The notes under the pieces were generated by a model. That model ran no database searches. It was not told the origin of the DNA and saw nothing but the letters and a program-made list of their open reading frames with translations. Positions 46,685 to 56,751 of a stretch of DNA of 64,000 bases are shown piece by piece; position 1 is the first letter of the stretch; every line of letters starts with the position of its first letter. Source of the stretch: Microbacterium ginsengisoli (GTDB taxonomy: Bacteria > Actinomycetota > Actinomycetes > Actinomycetales > Microbacteriaceae); contig NZ_JYIY01000079.1 of assembly GCF_000956535.1 (NCBI RefSeq), forward strand, positions 124,001 through 188,000, written 5' to 3'. The translations under genes were made by a program, and so were the position numbers.

Positions 46685-47467
46685 TCAGCCGCGGGCGTCG
46701 GCGAGGTGCTGCAGCAGGGCCGCGAGCTCCTCGGGCGAGCCCACCCGCACGGCCGCGGCGGTCTCCCCCGCACCGACCCGCACGCCGAGGTCCGCCGGTC
46801 CCAGGGCGCGCAGCGCGTCTTCGTCGGTGACGTCGTCGCCGGCGAACACGACGGCAGTCGCACCGACGCGATCGGCGAGGCGGCGCACCGCGTCGTCCTT
46901 CCCGCCCTCGCGGAACGCGTACTCGACGATGTCGTGCCCGGTTCGCCGCCGCCAGTCGGGCGCCTCGCGCGCGACCAGGTCATCGACCCGCTGCTGGGCG
47001 GCGGCTGCGGCATCCGGCTCGCTCAGCCGGGTGTGCACACCGAAGCCGAAGCTCTTGCGTTCGATCCAGGCGCCGTCGAGGTCGGCGACGAGACCCTCGG
47101 CGGTGTCCGCCAGCTGGTCAAGAGTCGCCGTCTCCTCGGAGGTCGGCGCTCCCTCGACGCCCGACTCCCCCGGATGCCAGTACTCGATGCCGTGCGAGCC
47201 CGCCAGGTGCCACGGCGACGCGTCGTCGTGCTCGGCGATCACCCGCAGGTCGGCGAGCGAGCGCCCCGACACGAGCGCGACGTGGGTGCGGGGCGCAGCC
47301 GCCAGCGCACCGAGCGCCGCGCGGGCGGCGGGGATCATGCGCGCCGACATCGGCTCGTCGACCGTGTGCGACAGGGTGCCGTCGAAGTCGAGCGCCACCA
47401 GAAGAACGTCGGATGCCGCGACCCGAGCGATGCGCTCGGTCGCCGCCTCCGGCGCCACCGCGGTCAT
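46685..47467 (-). CDS. otsB: Trehalose-6-phosphate phosphatase
   Basis: HAD-family phosphatase that releases trehalose from trehalose 6-phosphate. The 260-residue protein has [15 protein letters not shown] with the nucleophile Asp, [19 protein letters not shown] and the C-terminal [13 protein letters not shown] with the metal-binding Asp. ATG 47467 overlaps the otsA stop by ATGA, so synthesis and dephosphorylation are coupled. Confidence 0.95.
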   Translation of the reverse strand: MTAVAPEAATERIARVAASDVLLVALDFDGTLSHTVDEPMSARMIPAARAALGALAAAPRTHVALVSGRSLADLRVIAEHDDASPWHLAGSHGIEYWHPGESGVEGAPTSEETATLDQLADTAEGLVADLDGAWIERKSFGFGVHTRLSEPDAAAAAQQRVDDLVAREAPDWRRRTGHDIVEYAFREGGKDDAVRRLADRVGATAVVFAGDDVTDEDALRALGPADLGVRVGAGETAAAVRVGSPEELAALLQHLADARG

Positions 47468-48867
47468 CGGGCGTCCGGGCGGGTCGCGTCGAGCGCCGTC
47501 AGGAACGAGCGCGACCAGTCCTCGACGTCGTGCTCGATCACGCGGCGGCGCAGCGCCCGCATCCGTCGCCCCTGCTCCGCCGCGGGCATGTCGATCGCGC
47601 GCCGGATGGCGTCCTTCACGCCGTCGATGTCGTGGGGATTGATCAGCAGCGCGCTGCCCAGCTCGTCGGCGGCTCCCGCGAACTCGCTCAGCACGAGCAC
47701 GCCGCGGTTGTCGGTGCGGGTGGCGACGTACTCCTTCGCGACGAGGTTCATGCCGTCGCGCAGCGCCGTCACGAGCATGACGTCGGCCGCAAGGTAGAGC
47801 GCCACCATCTCCTCGCGCGGGTATGCCTGGTGCAGGTAGCGGATCGCCGTGTGCCCCATCGTGTCGTGGTCGCCGTTGATGCGCCCCACCGTCAGTTCGA
47901 TCTCGTCGCGCAGCTGCATGTACGCCTCGACGCGCTCCCGGCTGGGGCTCGCGACCTGCACGAGGGTGACGTCCTCGACCGAGAGGGAGCCGTCGCCCAG
48001 CAGTTCACCGAACGCCTTCAGCCGGTGGCGGATGCCCTTGGTGTAGTCGAGTCGATCGACTCCCAGCAGGATCTTCCGGGGATTCCCGAGGCTCGCGCGG
48101 ATCTCCGCCGCCCGCGCGCGCACGTCCTCCCGTTGCGCGAGCTCGACGTAGGAGTCGGCGTCGATCGAGATCGGGAACGCCTTGGCGAGCGCGAGGCGCG
48201 TGCCACCGTCGGGCGTCGGCACCCGGATGCCGCTAGCGCGCGTCTCGTAGTGGAACTGGCGGCGCACGGCGCGGGCGAAGTTGCCGGCGTCGGCCACTCG
48301 CTGGAAGCCGATGACGTCGGCGCCGAGGAGACCCTCCAGCACCTGACGACGCCAGGGCAGCTGGGCGAAGATCCCGTATGCCGGGAACGGAATGTGGTGG
48401 AAGTAGCCGATCGTCAGGTCGGGCCGCAGCTCCCGCAGCAGCGCCGGAACGAGCTGCAGCTGGTAGTCCTGCACCCAGACGGTCGCGCCGGGGGCCGCGA
48501 CATCCGCCGCCGCCTTCGCGAAACGACGGTTCACCGCCACGTACGTGTCCCACCAGATGCGCTTGTACCGCGGCGCGGCGATGACGTCGTGGTAGAGCGG
48601 CCAGATCGTGTCGTTCGAGAAGCCCTCGTAGTAGTTCTCGACCTCTGCGGCCGACAACGCGACCGGCACGATGAAGATGCCGTCGACCTCGAGCGGGTCG
48701 AGCTCCAGGTCGGCTTTGCCGGGCCATCCGACCCACGCGCCGTCACGCTTGCGCATGACCGGCTCGAGCGCGGTGACGAGACCACCGGGCGAATGCCGCC
48801 AGCCGCCCTCGTCGTCGCGATCCACCGGGAGTCTGTTTGCCACGACCACGAAGTCGGCCTGAGTCAC
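47464..48867 (-). CDS. otsA: Trehalose-6-phosphate synthase
   Basis: GT20 enzyme joining UDP- or GDP-glucose to glucose 6-phosphate. The 467-residue protein contains VVANRLPVDRD, HSPGGLVTAL, GWPGKA, VQDYQLQLVPALLREL, GYFHHIPFPAYGIFAQL and the nucleotide-sugar DGMNLVAKEY. GTG 48867; a TAGCCT at 48898-48903 may be its -10. Trehalose serves actinobacteria in osmotic and desiccation tolerance. Confidence 0.96.
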   Translation of the reverse strand: MTQADFVVVANRLPVDRDDEGGWRHSPGGLVTALEPVMRKRDGAWVGWPGKADLELDPLEVDGIFIVPVALSAAEVENYYEGFSNDTIWPLYHDVIAAPRYKRIWWDTYVAVNRRFAKAAADVAAPGATVWVQDYQLQLVPALLRELRPDLTIGYFHHIPFPAYGIFAQLPWRRQVLEGLLGADVIGFQRVADAGNFARAVRRQFHYETRASGIRVPTPDGGTRLALAKAFPISIDADSYVELAQREDVRARAAEIRASLGNPRKILLGVDRLDYTKGIRHRLKAFGELLGDGSLSVEDVTLVQVASPSRERVEAYMQLRDEIELTVGRINGDHDTMGHTAIRYLHQAYPREEMVALYLAADVMLVTALRDGMNLVAKEYVATRTDNRGVLVLSEFAGAADELGSALLINPHDIDGVKDAIRRAIDMPAAEQGRRMRALRRRVIEHDVEDWSRSFLTALDATRPDAR

Positions 48868-48938
48868 AAGGGCCCTGCTCTCTGATTCGGTCCGTCCAGG
48901 CTATCCGCACCCGTCGGCGGGCCGACTACGGTTGACAC

Positions 48939-49196
48939 ATGCGCAAGTACCTCTTCGGCACGGGCATCATCGGCGCCATCACGAGCGGATTCACCCTGCT
49001 GCGCGGCCTGCGCGGGAGCGACGAGCCGTTCACCTGGCGCACCGCGCTCGCGTGGCTGAGCTGGGGCATCACCCTTGCGCTCGCGATCGGTGCGATCGTC
49101 GACACCTTCCGCGCCGGCCACGGACACGTGATCGGCAACGACTCCCCCGTCGCCGACAAGCAGGCGAAGCTGCTCGCCAAGCGCCTGCGCCGCTGA
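48939..49196 (+). CDS. Small hypothetical membrane protein
   Basis: 85 residues: a hydrophobic N-terminal stretch (FGTGIIGAITSGFTLL), a clear helix WLSWGITLALAIGAIV and a basic C-terminal tail (KQAKLLAKRLRR). No family recognised. ATG is 6 nt after TACGGT (48927-48932), a convincing leaderless promoter that supports the gene being real. Divergent from otsA, ending before a strong hairpin. Confidence 0.7.
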   Translation: MRKYLFGTGIIGAITSGFTLLRGLRGSDEPFTWRTALAWLSWGITLALAIGAIVDTFRAGHGHVIGNDSPVADKQAKLLAKRLRR

Positions 49197-49212
49197 GCGC
49201 CCCCGACACACG

Positions 49213-49247
49213 ACGACGCCCGCCCTCCAGACGAGGGCGGGCGTCGT
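49213..49247. terminator. Bidirectional terminator between the small membrane gene and the thiolase
   Basis: A 15-bp perfect stem ACGACGCCCGCCCTC (49213-49227) with its complement (49233-49247), 5-nt loop, between convergent genes. Confidence 0.75.
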
Positions 49248-49258
49248 GCTGTCAGCGG

Positions 49259-49286
49259 GTGATGATCAGCGCGTGATGATCAGCGC
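49259..49286. repeat. 14-bp perfect tandem duplication at the thiolase stop codon
   Basis: GTGATGATCAGCGC occurs twice in a row (49259-49272, 49273-49286). On the minus strand each copy encodes the end ALIIT-R-stop, so the duplication moved the stop without changing the protein's C-terminus. Confidence 0.9.
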
Positions 49287-50450
49287 ATCGCCCTGACCGC
49301 CGCCGCCGCACAGCGCGACGGCCGCGGTGCCCGATCCCCGGCGCACCAACTCGTGCACCACGTGCACGACGAGCCGGTTGCCGGATGCCCCGATCGGGTG
49401 CCCGATCGCGATGCCCCCGCCGTGGATGTTGACGATCTCCTCCGAGACGCCGAGACGAGCGGTGGACGCCGCCACCACCGCCCCGAACGCCTCGTTGATC
49501 TCGATGAGGTCGAGGTCGCCGACCGTGATGCCGTGCTTCTGCACGGCCACTTCGATGGCGTGGGCGGGCTGCGCGTGGAGCGAGTTGTCGGGGCCGGCCA
49601 CCTGGCCGGAGGCACCGACCGCGGCGAGCACCGTCCAGCCCTGGTCGTCGGCGTGCGCCCGCGTCGTGAGCACGACCGCGGAGGCACCGTCGGAGATCGG
49701 CGACGAGTTGCCGGCGGTGATGGTGCCGCCCTCGGCGAAAGCCGGACGAAGCGCCGCGAGCGTCTCGATGGTGGTCTCCGGGCGCACCCCCTCGTCGGCG
49801 GTTAGCCGCAGCGGCTCGCCCTTGCGCTGGGGCACCTCGATCGGCACGATCTCGCCGTCGAAGACCCCCGCCGCCTGCGCGGCAGCCGCTCGCTGATGCG
49901 ACAGGGCGGCGACGTGGTCCTGCTGCGTGCGGGTGAGCTGATAGGTCGGGTTCAACCGTTCGGTGGAGGCTCCCATGCTGTCGTGCTCGTAGGCGTCGGT
50001 GAGCCCGTCGAGGGCCATGTGGTCGAGCACCTCGACCGAGCCGTACTTCCAGCCCGACCGGGAGTTCATCATCAGGTGCGGCGCCCGGGTCATGGACTCC
50101 ATGCCCGCGGCCACGACGACGCGCGCATCGCCGAGCCGGATCATGCGCGCCGCGTCGATGACGGCCGTGAGGCCCGAGAGGCACACCTTGTTCACGCTGT
50201 GGGCCGGGACATCCCACCCGATCCCCGCGCCGATCGCGACCTGTCGCGCCGGGTTCTGACCCGACCCCGCCGGAAGGACCTGCCCGACGATCACCGCATC
50301 GACGGCGCCGGCGGGGATGCCCCCCTGGGTGAGCGCGCCGGTGACGGCGAAGGATCCGAGCTGCACCGCGGTGAAGGGCGCGAGCTGGCCGAGCAGCCGC
50401 CCCTGCGGGGTGCGCGCGGCGGCAACGATGACGACGTCGTCGGAGATCAT
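49266..50450 (-). CDS. Acetyl-CoA acetyltransferase (thiolase)
   Basis: A 394-residue degradative/biosynthetic thiolase splitting acetoacetyl-CoA to two acetyl-CoA. Catalytic residues: Cys-90 in VNKVCLSGL, His in [14 protein letters not shown], and Cys in [13 protein letters not shown] 50450 overlaps the CoA-transferase B stop by ATGA. The operon order CoA-transferase A, B, thiolase is that of acetoacetate breakdown; a beta-ketoadipate thiolase (PcaF) is the alternative, but no other pca gene is seen. Confidence 0.92.
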   Translation of the reverse strand: MISDDVVIVAAARTPQGRLLGQLAPFTAVQLGSFAVTGALTQGGIPAGAVDAVIVGQVLPAGSGQNPARQVAIGAGIGWDVPAHSVNKVCLSGLTAVIDAARMIRLGDARVVVAAGMESMTRAPHLMMNSRSGWKYGSVEVLDHMALDGLTDAYEHDSMGASTERLNPTYQLTRTQQDHVAALSHQRAAAAQAAGVFDGEIVPIEVPQRKGEPLRLTADEGVRPETTIETLAALRPAFAEGGTITAGNSSPISDGASAVVLTTRAHADDQGWTVLAAVGASGQVAGPDNSLHAQPAHAIEVAVQKHGITVGDLDLIEINEAFGAVVAASTARLGVSEEIVNIHGGGIAIGHPIGASGNRLVVHVVHELVRRGSGTAAVALCGGGGQGDALIITR

Positions 50451-51106
50451 GCGTCCACCTTAAGCGTGTCGGCGATGACGAGCGCGGGCTCGGTCGCGGC
50501 GACGACCTCGTCGATCGTCACACCCGGCGCGAGCTCGGTCAGCACGAGTCCGTCGGGAGTCACGTCGATCACGGCGAGGTCGGTGATGATCCGGTCGACG
50601 ACCCCGCGGCCCGTGAGCGGCAGGCTGCACGCGTCGACGATCTTCGGGGTGCCGTCCTTCGCGACGTGCTCCATGAGGACGACGACCTTCGCCGCTCCGT
50701 GCACGAGGTCCATCGCGCCGCCCGGGCCCTTGACCATCTTCCCGGGGATCATCCAGTTCGCGAGGTCACCCGTGGCCGAGACCTGCATGGCCCCGAGGAT
50801 CGCGGCGTCGATCTTGCCGCCGCGGATCATGCCGAAGCTCGTCGCCGAGTCGAAGAACGCGGCACCCGGAAGCACGGTCACGGTCTCCTTGCCGGCGTTG
50901 ACGAGATCGGGATCGACGTCCTCCTCGAAAGGGTACGGGCCGACGCCGAGAATGCCGTTCTCGGACTGCAGCACCACCGTCACGCCCGCGGGCACGTAGT
51001 TCGGCACGAGGGTCGGCAGGCCGATCCCCAGGTTGACGTACGAGCCGTCGGCGAGCTCCTGAGCCGCGCGCGCGGCCATCTCGGTGCGTGTGAGCGCCAT
51101 GGTCAT
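50447..51106 (-). CDS. 3-oxoacid CoA-transferase subunit B
   Basis: Catalytic subunit: the conserved SENG (in [14 protein letters not shown]) supplies the Glu that forms the CoA thioester. 219 residues; [15 protein letters not shown] and [16 protein letters not shown] are typical of SCOT/AtoA/PcaJ. ATG 51106 overlaps subunit A by ATGA; a second ATG two codons on is possible. Most likely acetoacetate is the acceptor, from its neighbours bdhA and thiolase. Confidence 0.9.
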   Translation of the reverse strand: MTMALTRTEMAARAAQELADGSYVNLGIGLPTLVPNYVPAGVTVVLQSENGILGVGPYPFEEDVDPDLVNAGKETVTVLPGAAFFDSATSFGMIRGGKIDAAILGAMQVSATGDLANWMIPGKMVKGPGGAMDLVHGAAKVVVLMEHVAKDGTPKIVDACSLPLTGRGVVDRIITDLAVIDVTPDGLVLTELAPGVTIDEVVAATEPALVIADTLKVDA

Positions 51107-51879
51107 GCCTCCCCGCGCGCCGTGACGGTGCGCTTCTCGATGCGCTTCTCGATGCCGGTGCCGACCTCGACGATGCGGTGCACGTAGACGCCGGGCAGGT
51201 GCACGGCGTCGGGGTCGAGCACCCCGGGCTCGACGAGCTCCTCGACCTGCACGATGCAGATGCGCCCGGCCATCGCGGCGAGCGGGTTGAAGTTGCGCGC
51301 CGCCTTGTGGAACACGAGGTTGCCGTGGCGGTCCCCCCGCCACGCGTGCACGAGCGCGAAGTCGGTGACGATCGCCTCCTCGAGCACGTAGTCGCGGGCT
51401 CGACCCGAGACGTCGAACGAGCGCACGTCCTTGGCGGGCGACGCGACGGCGACGCCGCCGGAGCCGTCGTAGCGGCGGGGAAGCCCGCCCTCCGAGACCT
51501 GCGTGCCGACGCCCGACTGCGTGTAGAACGCGGCGATACCCGATCCGCCGGCGCGCAGCTTCTCGGCGAGGGTTCCCTGCGGGGTGAGCTCGAGCTCGAG
51601 CTCGCCCGAGAGGAACTGCCGCTCGAACTCCTTGTTCTCCCCCACGTACGACGACGTCATCTTGCGGATGCGGCGGGCGTTCAGCAGCACCCCGAGACCC
51701 CAGTCGTCGACGCCGCAGTTGTTCGAGACGATCGAGAGGTCGGTCGTGCCCTGCGCGAGCAGGGCGTCGATGAGGGCCATCGGGTTGCCGGAGAGGCCGA
51801 AGCCTCCGACCGCCAGGCTGGCGCCGTCGGGGATGTCGGCGACGGCCTCGGCAGGCGTCGCGACTTCTTTGTCGATCAC
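51103..51879 (-). CDS. 3-oxoacid CoA-transferase subunit A
   Basis: The 258-residue partner subunit, with the CoA-binding GGFGLSGNP near residue 25-33, [12 protein letters not shown] and the [14 protein letters not shown] region. GTG 51879 with AAGGAGTGA upstream. First gene of the CoA-transferase/thiolase operon, divergent from an IclR gene. Family members use acetoacetate or 3-oxoadipate with succinyl-CoA. Confidence 0.9.
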   Translation of the reverse strand: MIDKEVATPAEAVADIPDGASLAVGGFGLSGNPMALIDALLAQGTTDLSIVSNNCGVDDWGLGVLLNARRIRKMTSSYVGENKEFERQFLSGELELELTPQGTLAEKLRAGGSGIAAFYTQSGVGTQVSEGGLPRRYDGSGGVAVASPAKDVRSFDVSGRARDYVLEEAIVTDFALVHAWRGDRHGNLVFHKAARNFNPLAAMAGRICIVQVEELVEPGVLDPDAVHLPGVYVHRIVEVGTGIEKRIEKRTVTARGEA

Positions 51880-51972
51880 GGGTCACTCCTTCGTCGAGCG
51901 GATCGTGGGTGGTCGTCGGTGAGTCCTCCCCGAGTCTCGCCGGGGTGCGGCATCCTGCCCATCACGTGCTTG

Positions 51973-52006
51973 CGATGTGGGCGAATAGGCGCATAGTGTC
52001 CACATC
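51973..52006. promoter_or_regulatory. Divergent iclR/CoA-transferase control region
   Basis: Inverted repeat ATGTGG (51975-51980) and CCACAT (52000-52005) surrounds overlapping promoters; TAGTGT (51994-51999) lies 7 nt before the iclR ATG, giving a leaderless iclR mRNA. Probable IclR binding site. Confidence 0.5.
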
Positions 52007-52801
52007 ATGGACAGCACGACGACGGTTCCGGGAGCGCAGGCCGTCGCCCGCGCCGCCGCCCTCCTGCGGGTCGTGACCCGCGCCGGCGCCGACGGCGTCA
52101 GCGTGACGGATGCCGCGCGGGCCACGGGACTCACCCGGCCCACCGCGCACCGTCTGCTCACGGCGCTGCGGCACGAGGGCCTGGTCGACCTCGACGAGTC
52201 CGCCGCCAGCTGGCGCCCAGGCCCCGAGCTGTATCTCATGGGCACGGTAGCCGCCGCTCGCTACGACGTGACCGGTGTCGCCCGCGACATCGTGCGCTCA
52301 CTCGCGGTGCGCACCGAGGAGAGCGCGTTCCTGTCGGTGCGGCGTGGCGACGAGACGGTGTGCCTGCTCGAAGAGGAGGGGTCGTTCCCGATCCGCTCGC
52401 GGGTGCTGTCGGAGGGCGTGCGGTTCCCCCTCGGTGTCGCCTCGGCGGGGCTCGCCATCCTCTCGTTCCTCCCCGACCACGATGTGGACGCCTACTTCGA
52501 GCGGCATCCCGACCTCCCCCGCGCCTGGGGAGCGGCTCACCGACAGGACCGCCTGCGCGCCCGCATGGCCGAGACCGTCGAGCGCGGCTACGCCGTCAAT
52601 CCCGGCCTCATCGTCGAGGGCAGCTACGGCATGGGCGCGGCCGTCTTCACCCGCGACGGTCACCCGCAGTGGGCGCTGAGCCTCACCGGCGTCGACTTCC
52701 GCTTCGCCCCCGAGCGCCGCGCCGAGCTCGGACGCATCCTGCTCGCGCACGCCCACCAGCTGACGACCCGCATCGCGGGGCACCGCGCCGGGGGGAACTG
52801 A
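52007..52801 (+). CDS. IclR-family regulator
   Basis: A 264-residue regulator: N-terminal winged helix (VARAAALLRVV, then TDAARATGLTRPTAHRLLTAL) and C-terminal effector domain (FLSVRRGDETVCLLEEEGSF, ERGYAVNPGLIVEG). Divergent from the CoA-transferase operon, so it probably controls acetoacetate catabolism in response to a small acid. It converges on the alpha/beta hydrolase gene with a 9-nt gap. Confidence 0.9.
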   Translation: MDSTTTVPGAQAVARAAALLRVVTRAGADGVSVTDAARATGLTRPTAHRLLTALRHEGLVDLDESAASWRPGPELYLMGTVAAARYDVTGVARDIVRSLAVRTEESAFLSVRRGDETVCLLEEEGSFPIRSRVLSEGVRFPLGVASAGLAILSFLPDHDVDAYFERHPDLPRAWGAAHRQDRLRARMAETVERGYAVNPGLIVEGSYGMGAAVFTRDGHPQWALSLTGVDFRFAPERRAELGRILLAHAHQLTTRIAGHRAGGN

Positions 52802-52810
52802 GCCCGGGCG

Positions 52811-53719
52811 TCAGACCGAGTCGGATGCCGCGGCCACCTGCTCGCGGATCTCGGCGGCGACGATCGCCGCGCCGCCCCCGGACAGCACGATCGTGTAGTG
52901 ATTGAAACCGGGGACACGGGAATGCACGACACCGGGAACGGTCGGGAGCAGGCGTTCCAGGTAGTCGGGGGCGTAGAGCCCCGGCTCCTCGTTCTGCAGG
53001 CCGCGCGGCACCGTCAGGAACCGCGTCGGATGTGCGAGCGCGGCGAGAGCCGCCGGCAGCACATCACCGGTGTTCATGTCGAGCGTGTCCGCGGCGGTGA
53101 TCTCGTAGCTCGTGGCGGGACGCAGCATCCCGGCGCCGTCATCGACGAGGTCGTAGGCGAGGTAGTCCTCGAGGGTCGCCGACCAGTCGTCCCGGAACGC
53201 GGGATGCACCCGCCAGAAGTCGAGATAGTCGTCGACGCTCGCGAAGCGGCGGGAGAGCCGTTCGGCCGTCGGCCCCAGGATCGCCGCGACGAGCGTGTCG
53301 GTGTCGAGCCCCGCGGGCACGTCGAGCGGCAGCCCGCCGTCGATGAGCAGCAGGCGACTCACGCGCTCCGGGCAGAGGTAGGCGAACGCGAGCGACACGA
53401 ACGCGCCCATCGAGTGGCCGATCACCACGGAGCTCGTCACGTTGGCGGCGTCGAGGAGCGCAGCCAGGTCGGCGGCATGGGCCGCCATCCCGGCGGGATG
53501 CGTGATGCCGTTGCTCGCCCCGCGTCCGCGCAGGTCGGGGGCGATCAGCCGGTAGCCGGGAAGCAGCGGCACGACATCGTCCCAGGCGTGCAGGGACGAG
53601 GTGACGCCGTGCACGAGCACGACCTCGCCGAGAACCTCGTCCACCGGCTCCCAGACGATCGCGTGAAGGGTGCCGCCCTCGACGGCCACGTCGAGGGGAT
53701 GAGCGACATGGGCGCTCAT
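52811..53719 (-). CDS. Alpha/beta hydrolase
   Basis: A 302-residue esterase/hydrolase: oxyanion VLVHGVTSS, nucleophile Ser in VIGHSMGAFVS, catalytic His near the end in GFNHYTIVL, and RGRGASNG after the third strand. ATG 53719 overlaps the bdhA stop by ATGA. Last gene of the livK operon. Beside a 3-hydroxybutyrate dehydrogenase it could cleave 3-hydroxybutyrate oligomers or esters, but this is inference; ring-cleavage or lactone hydrolases share the fold. Confidence 0.85.
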   Translation of the reverse strand: MSAHVAHPLDVAVEGGTLHAIVWEPVDEVLGEVVLVHGVTSSLHAWDDVVPLLPGYRLIAPDLRGRGASNGITHPAGMAAHAADLAALLDAANVTSSVVIGHSMGAFVSLAFAYLCPERVSRLLLIDGGLPLDVPAGLDTDTLVAAILGPTAERLSRRFASVDDYLDFWRVHPAFRDDWSATLEDYLAYDLVDDGAGMLRPATSYEITAADTLDMNTGDVLPAALAALAHPTRFLTVPRGLQNEEPGLYAPDYLERLLPTVPGVVHSRVPGFNHYTIVLSGGGAAIVAAEIREQVAAASDSV

Positions 53720-54465
53720 CGTGCGGACCATCCGCCGTCCATGGTGTACGACGCACCGGTGACCATCGCCGCGGCATCCGAGACCAACCAGCCCACGAGC
53801 GACGCGACATCATCCGCCTCGACGAGCTGCTTGATCGCGGCCTCGGTCAGCATGACCTTCTCGACCACCTCGTCCTCGGGGATGCCGTGCACCTTCGCCT
53901 GGTCGGCGATCTGCTTCTCGACCAGCGGCGTGCGCACGTATCCGGGATTGATGCAGTTGCTGGTGACGCCGTGCTCGGCCCCTTCGAGCGCCGTCACCTT
54001 CGAGAGACCCTCGAGGCCGTGCTTGGCGGCGACGTACGCCGACTTGAATGCGCTCGCACGAAGCCCATGCACGCTCGAGATGTTGACGATGCGGCCCCAG
54101 CCGCGCTCGTACATGCCGGGGAGCGCCGCGCGGATCAGGAGGAACGGCGCCTCGAGCATGATGCGCTGGATGAGGCGGAAGGCGTCAGGGTCGAAATCGA
54201 CGATCGAGGCGACGCGCTGGATTCCCGCGTTGTTCACGAGGATGTCGGCGTCGAGGGTGAGCGCGTCGAGCGCCGCGGTGTCACCGAGGTCGACGACCCA
54301 CGTCTCGCCCCCGATCGCCGCCGCCGCCTTCTCGGCGGCCTCGGCGTTGAGGTCCGCGATGACGACGGTGGCGCCGCGGGCCGCGAACTGCGAGGCGCAG
54401 GCGAACCCGATGCCGCTCGCCCCTCCCGTCACGACGGCGCGTCTGCCTGCCAGATCGGTGCTCAC
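53716..54465 (-). CDS. bdhA: 3-hydroxybutyrate dehydrogenase
   Basis: SDR oxidising (R)-3-hydroxybutyrate to acetoacetate with NAD+. The 249-residue protein has VTGGASGIGFA, VNNAGIQ, NISSVHG, SAYVAAKHG (catalytic Tyr and Lys), and the BdhA-specific PGYVRTPLVEKQI and DGGWSAR end. These last motifs distinguish it from general ketoreductases. GTG 54465 overlaps the tetR stop by GTGA, with AAGGAA upstream. Confidence 0.88.
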   Translation of the reverse strand: MSTDLAGRRAVVTGGASGIGFACASQFAARGATVVIADLNAEAAEKAAAAIGGETWVVDLGDTAALDALTLDADILVNNAGIQRVASIVDFDPDAFRLIQRIMLEAPFLLIRAALPGMYERGWGRIVNISSVHGLRASAFKSAYVAAKHGLEGLSKVTALEGAEHGVTSNCINPGYVRTPLVEKQIADQAKVHGIPEDEVVEKVMLTEAAIKQLVEADDVASLVGWLVSDAAAMVTGASYTMDGGWSAR

Positions 54466-55181
54466 GATTCGATTCCTTCCTCGGTGGCGCGCACGACCGG
54501 CGCGCCGATGGTCGACGGGCGGGGCGCGAGAGCGTTGTCGATGAACCGCGTCATCGCCGCGAACACGTCCGACGGGATCTGCGCGGGCATCGCGCCCGTG
54601 GCATCCCTCTCCCACAGCAGGTACCGCATGCCGATCAGCTCTCCCGCGCCCATGAGCGCCCAGGCAGCCACGGCCGGATCGAGCCCGGCATCGACATCTC
54701 CGTCCTGCTGGGCGGCGCGAAGGCCCGCCTCGTAGCCGTCGACGATGCGCGTGTAGTGCAGGCGCAGCAGCGCGGGTGAGACGAACTCGGCCTCGCGCAC
54801 GACCCGGTAGAGCGCCGGGTGGTCGGCCGTGAAGCGGAAGAACCCCGCGAACCCGGCGTGTTCCGCCTCGAGCCGTGACCGCGCCCCGACCATCGCCTCC
54901 CCCATCGCGTGGCGCACCCGCTGGTTGAGGTCGAGCACGAGCGCCTCGAAGATCGACTGCTTCGAGTCGAAGTAGAGGTAGAAGGTACCGAGGCCCACTC
55001 CGGCGCGCTCGGTGATCTTCACGATGGATGCCTCGTGGTAGCCGAGGTCGGCGAACACCTGCTCGGCGGCCTCGAGGATGCGTCGCCGGGTCGCCTCACC
55101 GCGCTTGGTGAGAGGCCGGCCGGTCGCCTGGGAGACCGGGGAGGCCGCGGCATCCGTCAGGGCGTCATCGGGAGTGTTCAT
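54462..55181 (-). CDS. TetR-family regulator within the liv-bdhA operon
   Basis: A 239-residue repressor. The HTH covers about residues 28-75 (RRRILEAAEQVFADLGYHEA, then AGVGLGTFYLYFDSKQSIF), typical of the FadR/acyl-CoA-responsive TetR type. ATG 55181 with GGAGG upstream; it overlaps the acyl-CoA ligase end by 17 nt. Its place next to an acyl-CoA ligase suggests an acyl-CoA ligand. It probably represses the livK transcript. Confidence 0.88.
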   Translation of the reverse strand: MNTPDDALTDAAASPVSQATGRPLTKRGEATRRRILEAAEQVFADLGYHEASIVKITERAGVGLGTFYLYFDSKQSIFEALVLDLNQRVRHAMGEAMVGARSRLEAEHAGFAGFFRFTADHPALYRVVREAEFVSPALLRLHYTRIVDGYEAGLRAAQQDGDVDAGLDPAVAAWALMGAGELIGMRYLLWERDATGAMPAQIPSDVFAAMTRFIDNALAPRPSTIGAPVVRATEEGIES

Positions 55182-56751
55182 CGATCCTCCGGGGCTCGAG
55201 GACGAGGGCGGCGGCGCGTTCGCGCAGCCGCCGACGGGCGATCTTGTCGACCGCGGACCGGGGCAGCTCGTCGACCACGACGAATCGCACCGGAACCTTG
55301 ACGGAGGAGAGGATGCCGCGGGCGTGCGCGTCGAGCTCGTCCTCACCGACCACTGCCCGCTGAGCGAGCGTGACGAACGCGACACCGCGCTCTCCCCACA
55401 CCCGGTCGGGCACGGGGACCACCGCCGCGTCGACGACGAGCGGATGCGTGCGCAGCGCCGCCTCGACCTCCGCGGGGGCGACGTTCTCGCCACCGGAGAT
55501 GAAGATCTCCTTACGCCGGTCGACGATGCGGTAGACGCCGCGCGCGTCGCGCTCGGCGAGGTCGCCGGTGCGCAGCCAGCCACCCACGAAGGCCCGCGCC
55601 GTCGCGTCGGGGTCATCGAGGTAGCCGGGCGTCACGCTCGGCCCCTGCACGACCAGCTCGCCGGTGGCGGCGCCGTCGAGCAGGTCGCCGGTCTCGGGAT
55701 CGATGAGAGCGACGTCGACGTGGCGATAGGGGCGTCCGACCGTGCCGACGAGGTCGTCTGTCTCCCCCGGCACGGTGAGCACGTTGGGGCCGGCCTCGGT
55801 GAGGCCGTAGCCCTGGGCGAGACGCACCCCCCGCGCGCGCCACGTGGCGTGGAGGTCGGCGGGCATCGTCGCGCCGCCGACCTGCGCGACGCGCAGGGAC
55901 GACAGATCGGATGCCGCGAATCTCGGGTCGTCGGCGAGCAGTCGGTACTGCGTGGGCACGCCCATCATGACGGTCACACCCCGGTCGGCGATGAGCGGCA
56001 GCACACGCGAGGGCTGGAAGGACCGCTCGAGCACGACGGTCGCGCCCGCCCACCACGCGAGCAGCGGCTGCACGTTCCATGCCGCGATGTGGAACTGCGG
56101 GAGCATCGTGAGCACGACGTCGTGGGCGGCGATCTCGATCGCGCCGGCGAGGGCGAGGTTGTTCCAGAAGCAGTTGGCGTGGGTGAGCACGACCCCCTTC
56201 GGGCTCGCCTCGCTTCCGGAGGTGAAGATGACCAGTAGCGGATCGTCGTCGCGCACCCCGCGGGGGCGCGGTGCCGCGCCGTGGTCGGGATGCCGCGGCG
56301 GCAACACCCGCTCGGAGGTGTGACCGCCGAGCACGGCGACGGGCGGCACCGTGTCCAGGTGCGTGCGTGCCTCGGCGACGAGCCCCGCGTACTCATCGTC
56401 GACGAGGAGCAGCTGCGGCCGCGCGCGTGCGATCAGGGCGGCGAGTTCACCGGCGGCTGCCCGCCACGACAGCGGAACGAATGCCGCGCCGACCGACGCG
56501 CAGCCGAAGAACGCCACGACGTGGTCGATCGAGTTGCCCGACACGGTGGCGACGCGGTCGCCCGCACCGTAGCCCGCCGCACGCAACGCCTCGACGAACC
56601 CCGCGACGCGCTCGGCGAGCGTCGCGTAGTCGATGCGAACCCCTCGGTCATCGATCGCGGTGGACGCCGGCGACAGCCGCGCCCGGTCGCGCACCCAGCG
56701 CGCGACGGTGTGCGGCTCGTCGACGAGCGGCGTCAGGTCGAGGGCGTTCAT
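55165..56751 (-). CDS. Acyl-CoA ligase (AMP-forming)
   Basis: A 528-residue ANL-family ligase. Motifs in order: P-loop VIFTSGSEASPKGVV, QGYGLTEAGPN, GWLRTGDLAERD, and the C-terminal catalytic Lys in PRSAVDKIARRRL. It resembles medium/long-chain ligases, not acetyl-CoA synthetase (which is longer). ATG 56751 overlaps livM by ATGA. It should activate the acid imported by the Liv-type transporter. Confidence 0.9.
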   Translation of the reverse strand: MNALDLTPLVDEPHTVARWVRDRARLSPASTAIDDRGVRIDYATLAERVAGFVEALRAAGYGAGDRVATVSGNSIDHVVAFFGCASVGAAFVPLSWRAAAGELAALIARARPQLLLVDDEYAGLVAEARTHLDTVPPVAVLGGHTSERVLPPRHPDHGAAPRPRGVRDDDPLLVIFTSGSEASPKGVVLTHANCFWNNLALAGAIEIAAHDVVLTMLPQFHIAAWNVQPLLAWWAGATVVLERSFQPSRVLPLIADRGVTVMMGVPTQYRLLADDPRFAASDLSSLRVAQVGGATMPADLHATWRARGVRLAQGYGLTEAGPNVLTVPGETDDLVGTVGRPYRHVDVALIDPETGDLLDGAATGELVVQGPSVTPGYLDDPDATARAFVGGWLRTGDLAERDARGVYRIVDRRKEIFISGGENVAPAEVEAALRTHPLVVDAAVVPVPDRVWGERGVAFVTLAQRAVVGEDELDAHARGILSSVKVPVRFVVVDELPRSAVDKIARRRLRERAAALVLEPRRIDEHSR

